A stretch of 58,071 nucleotides of DNA from a virus. Made by a program: the position numbers and the translations under genes. Where the stretch lies: the IMG/VR virus record IMGVR_UViG_3300034062_006549, positions 1-58,071 of that record; one strand, 5' to 3'. Positions 14,956 through 20,898 of the stretch are shown piece by piece; the first letter of the stretch is position 1, and every line of letters begins with the position of its first letter. The notes below the pieces were generated by a model, which had not been told where the DNA came from, searched no databases, and was given only the letters and a program-made list of their open reading frames with translations.

Positions 14956-15207
14956 TTACTGGTTTTCTTCTGTTATTGGTGTTTCCAATTCACTTGGGTC
15001 AAAAACTGAGAAATTTAAATCTTGCCCACCTAATGTGACTTTCATTTCATTTTCCAATTGTTCTTTTTCTGTTAATTTGGATTGGTATTCTTTTAATTTT
15101 TGTTCCAACATTTGAGTGTATTGTTTTTGGAATCTTTTCTTTTCTTCAGCAATTTTTGCATTTCTTTTTGCAACTTTTTTGTTGTGTTCTTTTGTTTTCT
15201 TTCCCAT
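14956..15207 (-). CDS. Small lysine-rich coiled-coil protein, 83 aa
   Basis: I place the start at ATG 15205-15207 (MGKKTKEHNKKVAKRNAKIA), one base after the stop of the 70-aa gene. An upstream ATG would add 13 residues that overlap it. The first 50 residues form a basic helix (EEKKRFQKQYTQMLEQKLKE), then a short acidic tail (LNFSVFDPSELETPITEE). It lies 8 bases upstream of gp46, so it may be co-translated. A nucleic-acid-binding or bridging role is plausible from charge only. Confidence 0.6.
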   Translation of the reverse strand: MGKKTKEHNKKVAKRNAKIAEEKKRFQKQYTQMLEQKLKEYQSKLTEKEQLENEMKVTLGGQDLNFSVFDPSELETPITEENQ

Positions 15208-15208
15208 T

Positions 15209-15421
15209 TTAATTATTAGTTGTTTTTTTATATGTTTTAAATCCACAATAAGTTCTTAAATCCATCAAAACATCTTCAATGTTTTGATTTAAATTGTAAA
15301 ACTCATTGTAATTAACTGTTGTAATTTCAGTTCTCCCATCAGGTTTTTCACTTACTGAAACAATCTTATCAGGATTGATGAAAACTGAACTATTTTCTAA
15401 TTTAAACTCGATTAGTTTCAT
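15209..15421 (-). CDS. Hypothetical FlbD-like small protein, 70 aa
   Basis: A compact beta-rich opening (MKLIEFKLENSSVFINPDKI) is followed by VSVSEKPDGRTEITTV and a helix (NIEDVLMDLRTYCG). The pattern of strand, FINPDKIVSV and a short helix resembles small FlbD-like or KTSC-like proteins, but the match is only by shape. It is the first gene of a probable 70-aa / 83-aa / gp46 unit, after the thioesterase terminator. Confidence 0.55.
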   Translation of the reverse strand: MKLIEFKLENSSVFINPDKIVSVSEKPDGRTEITTVNYNEFYNLNQNIEDVLMDLRTYCGFKTYKKTTNN

Positions 15422-15470
15422 TTTGTTTTTTTATTAAATATATTTTTTTAAAATTGGATTGTCAAATTAA

Positions 15471-15494
15471 AATCCCCCAATAATGTGGGGGATT
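15471..15494 (-). terminator. Intrinsic terminator after the thioesterase gene
   Basis: An 8-bp stem (aatccccc at 15471-15478 with gggggatt at 15487-15494) and 8-base loop. The minus-strand transcript continues into a U-rich stretch. It starts 4 bases past the stop of the thioesterase gene. Confidence 0.7.
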
Positions 15495-15497
15495 AAA

Positions 15498-15935
15498 TTA
15501 TTTGTCTCGTTCATTTGGATCTAATAATCCCTTTCCATATTTTTTAATCCGTTCATCATATCTTATCTTTACTCGTTCTGAGATGGGTATTGGATACCCT
15601 TCTTCGTCAATTCTAACAAATTTAATATTGGTGGATACAACCACTTCTTGTCTGCCAGTATGGACATTGTGTTTTCTAACCTCAACATATAATGTTACTG
15701 AACTATTACCGAATTCATGAATAGTTCCATATATCTTAATAATATTGTTAACCTTTACTGGATTTTTAAATACTAGTTCATCAATCTTTATTGTTACCAT
15801 TCTTGGGGTGTCACATATCTGAGCAGCATATGCCGCAGCACATTGGTCAATTAACCCCAATAAAACACCACCAAAAATATTATCATGTGCACCAACATCG
15901 GAAGTTTTACAGATATACGTTGTAATTAATTCCAT
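15498..15935 (-). CDS. Hot-dog fold acyl-CoA thioesterase (YciA-like)
   Basis: Start at ATG 15933-15935, one base after the preceding stop. Upstream ATGs would overlap the neighbour. The 145-aa protein shows the acyl-CoA thioesterase pattern: HDNIFGGVLLGLIDQCAAAY (the long hot-dog helix with the Asn/Asp-containing turn), RMVTIKIDELVFKNPVKVNN, GNSSVTLYVEVRKHN and INFVRIDEEGYPIP-like strands. Cellular YciA enzymes hydrolyse acyl-CoA thioesters. Here it is embedded in a phage recombination operon. It could alter membrane lipid metabolism or free CoA, which is inference. It ends at a terminator. Confidence 0.85.
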   Translation of the reverse strand: MELITTYICKTSDVGAHDNIFGGVLLGLIDQCAAAYAAQICDTPRMVTIKIDELVFKNPVKVNNIIKIYGTIHEFGNSSVTLYVEVRKHNVHTGRQEVVVSTNIKFVRIDEEGYPIPISERVKIRYDERIKKYGKGLLDPNERDK

Positions 15936-15936
15936 A

Positions 15937-16287
15937 TTATTTCTGAGGTCTATTTTCTTCATAATATTCAACTATTGCGTTAATTCCCCATACAGCACCA
16001 GATGCCATTAATCCATCAAAAAACCAAGAATAAAAAATAGGTAACCCAAAAATGTGACTACAAGGTGACCATAATGTTAGTCCAATAAAAAATCCAATCC
16101 AGGTAGAGCAACACATCATACAAGATAAAATACCATCAATAAAGTGAAAGAGGTATTGAAATGGTGTCAATGGGTTACTCCCCAATCTTTTAAAAAAATT
16201 TCTAATCCCTTGGAATATACTTCCATAAACCATAATGTTTGTAAAACCATAAGCTAAAACAAACCAAGCTATTAAATGTGTAATCAT
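15937..16287 (-). CDS. Cys-containing integral membrane protein, 116 aa
   Basis: Three or four hydrophobic segments are visible: THLIAWFVLAYGFTNIMVYG, FHFIDGILSCMMCCSTWIGF, and WFFDGLMASGAVWGINAIVE. The CMMCCSTWIGF segment recalls DUF1360-like membrane proteins in which cysteines precede a W. The protein is probably in the inner membrane. It overlaps the start of the next gene upstream by 4 bases and is one base from the thioesterase, so the three are likely one transcript. A link to lipids through the adjacent thioesterase is speculation. Confidence 0.6.
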   Translation of the reverse strand: MITHLIAWFVLAYGFTNIMVYGSIFQGIRNFFKRLGSNPLTPFQYLFHFIDGILSCMMCCSTWIGFFIGLTLWSPCSHIFGLPIFYSWFFDGLMASGAVWGINAIVEYYEENRPQK

Positions 16288-16580
16288 AATATATTATTTT
16301 TGTTTTTTATTATACAAATTGATTCGTCCAACTTTTCACATATTTCCTTTAATTCATCAATACTGAAATGTTCAATATTAAACCATTCCCTTTCAATATT
16401 ATATTGTTTGAATCTGAAATGTAATGCTTTTTCTAGTTGTGTTGGGTATTTTGTTTCATAAATAAGAATAGGAATTAAATTTGGGGAATTCAATTCTTTT
16501 ATCCTTTTTTTTATATCTCTTTTTGTGAAACCTATCTTTATTTGATTTGCGTTGTCTTTGACAAAGTAAACAAAACCCAC
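16284..16580 (-). CDS. T5orf172/MUG113-type GIY-YIG nuclease-like protein, 98 aa
   Basis: The protein opens MGFVYFVKDNANQIKIGFTK, followed by DIKKRIKELN, YETKYPTQLEKALHFRFKQY and REWFNIE. This is the pattern of the T5orf172 (MUG113) branch of the GIY-YIG fold: YxYF, KIG, an Arg helix, an LH-F stretch and EWF. Start is GTG at 16578-16580, with an in-frame TAG directly upstream, so no other start exists. The GTG lies in a terminator-like hairpin. Possible roles are DNA cutting or repair, but such phage copies have no settled function. Confidence 0.75.
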   Translation of the reverse strand: MGFVYFVKDNANQIKIGFTKRDIKKRIKELNSPNLIPILIYETKYPTQLEKALHFRFKQYNIEREWFNIEHFSIDELKEICEKLDESICIIKNKNNIL

Positions 16581-16605
16581 TACTTTTTTATATTAAAATA
16601 GTGGG
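16576..16605 (-). terminator. Terminator-like hairpin overlapping a GTG start
   Basis: The stem is 16576-16582 (cccacta) with 16599-16605 (tagtggg). On the minus transcript its 3' arm is followed by TTTTGTTT. It lies 13 bases after the 195-aa gene stop and holds the GTG start of the T5orf172-type gene in its 3' arm. Confidence 0.55.
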
Positions 16606-16617
16606 ATTATATAAAAG

Positions 16618-17205
16618 TTAAAGATTATGACTAATATTTGAACCTTTCATATATACAGCACCAGTATTTGATACCAGTTTTTCCAATTGTTCAATCTTAT
16701 TATTCAATTCGGATATTACCTTATCCTTATCCCCAATTTCCCTTCTTAATTTCATTAAAGTTTCTTGGAGCATTCCCATTTTTTCATTTGGTTTTTCAAC
16801 CTCCTTGATAACCTCAACTTCTTTAATTATTTCAACAATTTTTTCGATGATTTGAGTGTCACCTGAAATATAGATTGGAACTTCTTTGATAACTTCAACT
16901 ATCTTTTCAATCGGCACTTCTTTCTCAACGTACAAGGTTTTAATGACTTCCTTTTCAACCTCTTTAATAACCTCGACTGGGACCTCTCTAATCTTTTCTT
17001 TCTCCACATATTTAATAACCTCAATCGGAATTTCTTTATCAACATATTCTATAATTTTTTCTGTATTATCACCAATTAAACCATATTTTTTAATATCAAA
17101 TCCTTGTTTAAAACAATCTTGAATAAATTTATTTATATCCGTAATACCATTTAGCATACAGAAATCATAAATTTCTTTTTTATCTTTTATTTCTACTGAA
17201 TACAT
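16618..17205 (-). CDS. Repetitive VEKEVP-type protein, 195 aa
   Basis: Residues 1-55 form a mixed alpha/beta opening (VEIKDKKEIYDFCMLNGITD). Residues 60-140 are a degenerate repeat of VEKEVPIEVIKEVEK-like units, alternating charged and Val/Ile residues. A coiled coil follows (LQETLMKLRREIGDKDK, ELNNKIEQLEKLV) and the end is GSNISHNL. The repeat suggests an extended rod or spacer that could join two binding modules. Its start overlaps the preceding stop by one base (TAATG), so it is coupled to the 68-aa gene downstream of gp47. Confidence 0.6.
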   Translation of the reverse strand: MYSVEIKDKKEIYDFCMLNGITDINKFIQDCFKQGFDIKKYGLIGDNTEKIIEYVDKEIPIEVIKYVEKEKIREVPVEVIKEVEKEVIKTLYVEKEVPIEKIVEVIKEVPIYISGDTQIIEKIVEIIKEVEVIKEVEKPNEKMGMLQETLMKLRREIGDKDKVISELNNKIEQLEKLVSNTGAVYMKGSNISHNL

Positions 17206-17411
17206 TATTTACCAAGATTATATCTATCACAAACATCTTGTAATTCCTTTGAACGAACTTCAGTTCCAAGATGCCATTTACCACATAACAAACAAGGATT
17301 ATCACTTATAGGGTTTCTATAAATCTTAGTTTTGTTATATTCATCATTGGCTTTCTGAGCCTCTTCTTTGGTTTCGAATCTAGTGGGTCTACCACAAACA
17401 ATATCTTCCAT
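17205..17411 (-). CDS. Small putative zinc-binding protein, 68 aa
   Basis: The ATG at 17409-17411 overlaps the TGA of gp47 by one base (TGATG), so it beats the TTG one codon upstream. The sequence starts MEDIVCGRPTRFETKEEAQK and has a central NPCLLCGKWHLGTEV, where Cys-x-x-Cys plus His could form half of a zinc site. Similar CxxCGxWH pieces occur in small phage proteins. Coupling to gp47 hints at a helper role in DNA metabolism, but no direct evidence exists. Confidence 0.6.
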   Translation of the reverse strand: MEDIVCGRPTRFETKEEAQKANDEYNKTKIYRNPISDNPCLLCGKWHLGTEVRSKELQDVCDRYNLGK

Positions 17412-18190
17412 CAAACATTAATAAGTTTTTCCTTTCCATTTATGATATCATCATACGAACTCATTTCAAATTTAAGAAAAGGCCTATGATTATTCAAATC
17501 AACAAATTTATATTCATTTTCAACAACATCATAAATACCAAATCCGTGTTTTTTAACAGTTTCACCATAGTTTTGTTGTATTGTCGATCCCACCATATAC
17601 GCTTTCTTACCACCAAGAATATCAAATATCTGTCTTTTGTGAATATCCCCACATAGAACGATATCACATCCTTCAAACTTACTAACCTCATATCCTATTT
17701 CAAACTTGTATCCAATGTCTGTATATAAACCAACAATAGGTCCGTGAAACAATCCAATCTTCAATCTGTCAGATTTCTCTATGATTGGTGGGATGTTATG
17801 TTCAAATAAGGAATAAACAACCCAATCAATGTTATCATCCTGATATACACCTCTATCCTTGTAATAAACAATATTGTTATTGTCCATTGATTGAATGATG
17901 GGGGTTAGTGTGTCTAATCTAGACAAATTATTTTCAAGCATATCGTGATTACCTACAATAATAATTGTTTTAGCAATCTTTGAACACTCATCCAATACCC
18001 ACCTTACCATTTCAATAAGTTCAGGACTGACTTGGTTTTTACTATGGACTAAATCTCCAGTGAATACCACTCTATCAGGTTGTGTCTCCTTGAATTGATT
18101 AAACATATCCGTGAGGATTGTTTTGTATAGGTCGTGGTCTTTTATTAATCTCAAATGTAAATCTGAGAAATGGACTAACTTTTTTATCAT
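17411..18190 (-). CDS. 47: SbcD/Mre11-like nuclease (T4 gp47-like)
   Basis: The 259-aa metallophosphoesterase has the five expected motifs: HFSDLHLR near the start, FTGDLVHSKNQ, IIVGNHDMLENN, FHGPIVG and CGDIHKRQ. These provide the two-metal centre for 3'-5' exonuclease and endonuclease activity. T4 gp47 is about 339 aa, so the C-terminal cap that contacts the ATPase is shorter here. Its partner, the gp46-like ATPase, is encoded on the same strand about 2.5 kb downstream, with seven small genes between them. Start is ATG at 18190, two bases after the zinc-ribbon gene. Confidence 0.9.
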   Translation of the reverse strand: MIKKLVHFSDLHLRLIKDHDLYKTILTDMFNQFKETQPDRVVFTGDLVHSKNQVSPELIEMVRWVLDECSKIAKTIIIVGNHDMLENNLSRLDTLTPIIQSMDNNNIVYYKDRGVYQDDNIDWVVYSLFEHNIPPIIEKSDRLKIGLFHGPIVGLYTDIGYKFEIGYEVSKFEGCDIVLCGDIHKRQIFDILGGKKAYMVGSTIQQNYGETVKKHGFGIYDVVENEYKFVDLNNHRPFLKFEMSSYDDIINGKEKLINV

Positions 18191-18192
18191 AT

Positions 18193-18417
18193 TTAAAATA
18201 ATTCGAATTGTTCATTAACGTGTCCACAATCATCACAACGATAAGTTGGGAATGGTACTAAGGTATCTTCAAAACTACCCGTTAACATTTTAGAAACTTT
18301 TTTGATAAGAACAACTTCTTTGAAATATTTTGAACCACACTCTTCGCAAGTGATAGTTGGTTGTTCTTTAAGGTCAATTTTTGGTAGGTTTTGTTCTGTA
18401 TTAATTAAGTTGTCCAT
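18193..18417 (-). CDS. Zinc-ribbon protein, 74 aa
   Basis: Two CxxC knuckles, TCEECGSKYF (about residue 24) and YRCDDCGHVNEQF (about residue 60), frame a strand-rich core (KEVVLIKKVSKMLTG). This is a classic two-knuckle zinc ribbon. Similar small phage proteins occur next to replication and transcription genes. A nucleic-acid or RNA-polymerase contact is plausible but not shown. It is two bases upstream of gp47 and one base downstream of the 90-aa gene. Confidence 0.7.
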   Translation of the reverse strand: MDNLINTEQNLPKIDLKEQPTITCEECGSKYFKEVVLIKKVSKMLTGSFEDTLVPFPTYRCDDCGHVNEQFELF

Positions 18418-18418
18418 A

Positions 18419-18691
18419 TTATTCTACAATTATATTATAATCTTCATTATCAATTTTATCCCACTCAATATCTTGGTTATTTAATTCTTCCATTAAATTT
18501 TCATAAATGTCACCATCCATAGGTTTCATATCCCTTCCATTTTCTAAAATATATGATTGGATTTCATCTTCACTCATACCTGCCAATTCAGGATAATCTG
18601 AGATGTTTATAACCAATGGTTTTTTTCTAATGTAAGTTGTATAAGATTCAAAAACTGAAACTTCAACTGATTTTAATTCTTGATTTTCCAT
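18419..18691 (-). CDS. Acidic hypothetical protein, 90 aa
   Basis: A complete acidic frame (MENQELKSVEVSVFESYTTY) with a short helical middle (YPELAGMSEDEIQSYILENG) and an acidic tail. No motif recognised. Its stop is followed after one base by the zinc-ribbon ATG, and its ATG lies 2 bases after the stop of the 59-aa gene, so it sits in a tightly coupled operon from primase to gp47. Confidence 0.6.
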   Translation of the reverse strand: MENQELKSVEVSVFESYTTYIRKKPLVINISDYPELAGMSEDEIQSYILENGRDMKPMDGDIYENLMEELNNQDIEWDKIDNEDYNIIVE

Positions 18692-18693
18692 TT

Positions 18694-18873
18694 TTAATTG
18701 TTTTTTTTATAAATTAATTTAAACGTATCAGGTTCTATACCTATAATTTCCTTGTCTGACACAAATTTGACTCCATTGTATTCAAATACGTGTTTCTTTT
18801 GTAATCGTTTCATTACAAGTTTAAACTCATCAAAATAATCCTTTTCTTTTTCTTTCTTTAGCTCTAGTTCCAT
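18694..18873 (-). CDS. Small hypothetical protein, 59 aa
   Basis: ATG at 18871-18873, three bases after the stop of the PD-(D/E)XK gene, and TAA at 18694-18696, two bases before the next ATG. The frame fills the gap exactly, which supports it. The protein is charged (MELELKKEKEKDYFDEFKLV), then basic (MKRLQKKHVFEYNGVKFVSD), and ends IIGIEPDTFKLIYKKNN. The middle resembles a short beta-hairpin. Function unknown. Confidence 0.6.
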   Translation of the reverse strand: MELELKKEKEKDYFDEFKLVMKRLQKKHVFEYNGVKFVSDKEIIGIEPDTFKLIYKKNN

Positions 18874-18876
18874 TTG

Positions 18877-19722
18877 TTAAAAAATTTTAAGATTCATTAC
18901 TTGATTAATAACCGACATTGGTATTCTAAATTCTTCGAATGTTCCATCGTCTTTCAACAATACTATAATTGCCCCAAAAAGTCCAATTTTTTCATATTTA
19001 CTTTTTTTCAACATTTTAAACAATAATCTTAAATATAGTGGAAGTTGAATATAATAGTGTCCTAAAGCATTATTTGGTAATTTATTGAAGGGATGTTTCA
19101 TTGGTTTTGTGAATTGATTGGACTCAAAGTTCTTACTTTTATTTGTTTTCCAGTCTGTACAAAAAATACCAATTTGATTTTTTTCTTTATTTTCAATCAA
19201 CCACATTTTATCTGGTTGTCCAACATAACTTAACTCATTATCACCCAATACCATTTCAGTATCAAGTAGAACAGCACCTCGTTCTTTCATTAATTCCAAA
19301 CATTTGATTCCACCACTTACCATTCTATCACTCTTTAATATTTGTTCAAAATCACAATCAAATATTGGTTGTCTAACATCCTTTTTTATGTCAAACATAT
19401 CTAATGATTTTTGCTCTAATAAGTAGTGAGTTCTACTACCTAGATTAGTTGAGTATGTTCCAGCATCAGACCATTCTTTTAATAATTTTTGTTGTTCTTC
19501 AACATCCCCCTTTGCTTTCTTTAATGCAATTTCCTCAGCGGGAAACTCATCATAATATTTTTTTATTATTTTAGATACAGATTTCCAATCATCTCTTAAT
19601 TCACCATTTACATCCATCATTGTGTATTGGTGTTTTTCTTCCTCAAAAGTTAATTGTAATTCTTGTTGTCTATTTCTTACAATTTCTAATATCTCATCTC
19701 TAACTTTATATAAATCTGTCAT
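18877..19722 (-). CDS. PD-(D/E)XK superfamily nuclease
   Basis: ATG at 19720-19722 follows the primase stop by one base. The 281-aa protein has LGSRTHYLLEQKSLDMF (a RecB-type early helix with His), then DTEMVLGDNELSYVGQPDKM, and IFCTDWKTNKSK, giving the order E...VGxxD...DWKT that marks the metal site of PD-(D/E)XK nucleases. A helical tail includes HYYIQLPLYLRLLF, the usual QxxxY-like segment. It is probably a DNA exonuclease or recombination nuclease, consistent with the primase upstream and gp47 downstream. Specific polarity cannot be read from the sequence. Confidence 0.8.
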   Translation of the reverse strand: MTDLYKVRDEILEIVRNRQQELQLTFEEEKHQYTMMDVNGELRDDWKSVSKIIKKYYDEFPAEEIALKKAKGDVEEQQKLLKEWSDAGTYSTNLGSRTHYLLEQKSLDMFDIKKDVRQPIFDCDFEQILKSDRMVSGGIKCLELMKERGAVLLDTEMVLGDNELSYVGQPDKMWLIENKEKNQIGIFCTDWKTNKSKNFESNQFTKPMKHPFNKLPNNALGHYYIQLPLYLRLLFKMLKKSKYEKIGLFGAIIVLLKDDGTFEEFRIPMSVINQVMNLKIF

Positions 19723-19723
19723 T

Positions 19724-20626
19724 TTATTTAATTTCAATATAATAATTTTTTATGTCGCCCCTCAAGTCAGCAATATCTTTATCTAAAGGTAATTTAACAA
19801 TTTTAATTCTTCCATATAACTCACCACCATTTAATTCGTGGTATAAACTTACTGCATTATCATAAGCATCACCATCCAATGCAATTGTTATATTTCCTTT
19901 GGCCTTATCATATAAGGTGTTGAATAACAATGAACTCATATGTTTTCCTAACATTGGAATACTATTCGGAATAAAAATGGCATCAAATGCTCCTTCAACC
20001 AAGGTAATATCTTTTTCCCAATCAATCAAATTTTCAAAGAAGATAATTTTATCTTTTTCGGCTTCAGGATTTTTATATTTGGCTTTGGTATGTAAATCCC
20101 AACTTCTTGCAATATAATAATTTAATTCACCTTTTTTATTATATGATGGTATTACAATTCTACCTGAGTGACTTCCATTATCGCAAAAACCAATACCATA
20201 CCTTTCGATAATATCATCATTAATACCCCTATTCCTCAAATAGTTATATGCTTGTCTTCTTACAGGATAAACTGAAGAGACTTCATTAAATTTTTTAAAA
20301 TTTTCAGGTAACTTTAGTTTGTTATATTGTTTTTTTTCTTTTGGTTGGTTTTCTTCAGGGGCAATAACACAATATGTCTTATAATGGGATTTTTTTCCAT
20401 ATTTCTTTATCAACTTACCTAATGATCCGTGCATATCATTAGTATCACCGCAACTCCAGCATTTATACACGTGTTGAAAGTAGTTTACTTCCATATTACC
20501 TTTGTGTCTATCGTCATCACAAATTGGGCAATCCAAGGCAATTTGACCCTTAGATTCGTAGTGTTGTTTTTCCTTACCAAAGATATCTCTCAGTAAATCA
20601 ACTATTATTTCATTATCGTCTGACAT
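19724..20626 (-). CDS. DnaG-type primase with CHC2-like zinc finger and toprim domain
   Basis: The 300-aa protein starts at ATG 20624-20626 (MSDDNEIIVDLLRDIFGKE). A GTG nine bases upstream is possible but less likely. A zinc finger at residues about 33-60 has DCPICDDD and YKCWSCGD pairs. The middle includes YLRNRGINDDIIERYGIGFC. The toprim core is ITLVEGAFDAIFIPNSIPML (Glu metal ligand) and ITIALDGDAYDNAVSLYHEL (DxD). It lacks the long DnaG C-terminal helicase-binding region, as expected for a T4 gp61-like primase that would work with the helicase at 55 kb. Confidence 0.88.
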   Translation of the reverse strand: MSDDNEIIVDLLRDIFGKEKQHYESKGQIALDCPICDDDRHKGNMEVNYFQHVYKCWSCGDTNDMHGSLGKLIKKYGKKSHYKTYCVIAPEENQPKEKKQYNKLKLPENFKKFNEVSSVYPVRRQAYNYLRNRGINDDIIERYGIGFCDNGSHSGRIVIPSYNKKGELNYYIARSWDLHTKAKYKNPEAEKDKIIFFENLIDWEKDITLVEGAFDAIFIPNSIPMLGKHMSSLLFNTLYDKAKGNITIALDGDAYDNAVSLYHELNGGELYGRIKIVKLPLDKDIADLRGDIKNYYIEIK

Positions 20627-20654
20627 ATTATTCACAAAGTTTTACTACCTAATA

Positions 20655-20662
20655 TATTTATT
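20655..20662 (+). promoter_or_regulatory. Candidate late promoter element for the plus-strand adhesin block
   Basis: TATTTATT followed by AAAAA, 17 bases before the ATG at 20680. It lies in the divergent gap between primase and the first plus-strand gene, where a rightward promoter is needed. Confidence 0.45.
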
Positions 20663-20679
20663 AAAAACAATTTTGTCAA

Positions 20680-20895
20680 ATGCCAACAACAATAACAATA
20701 AATGGAGTTTCAGGTGCAACACCTTTTGACATTTATCTTTGTGATGACCCTCTTACCACTTGTGTCTATGTTGATACAATTACTGGGGGTACTTATTCTT
20801 TTGATGTTCCATTAATTATGGATGGTCAACTTTCTTATAATCTTAAAGTAATTGATGACAATAATTGTGAAATAATCTCAAATCTAGTAGTTTAA
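20680..20895 (+). CDS. Small beta-rich structural protein, 71 aa
   Basis: The 71-aa protein (MPTTITINGVSGATPFDIYL, then CDDPLTTCVYVDTITGG) is beta-rich with a pattern of short strands and Cys residues. It resembles the 99-aa protein at 23011, which also opens with an IYVC-type strand after the same kind of first strand. Both could be small tail-fibre caps, accessory subunits or Ig-like domains. The gene opens the plus-strand fibre block, is preceded by a late-type motif and lies 3 bases before the 687-aa adhesin gene. Confidence 0.6.
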   Translation: MPTTITINGVSGATPFDIYLCDDPLTTCVYVDTITGGTYSFDVPLIMDGQLSYNLKVIDDNNCEIISNLVV

Positions 20896-20898
20896 TAA

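Noticed and set aside
20634-20641. Minus-strand AAACTTTG just upstream of the primase as a host promoter
   Set aside because: It lacks the first T of TAnnTTTG and has no TTG at 17-20 bases. It would also leave almost no leader before the ATG at 20626.
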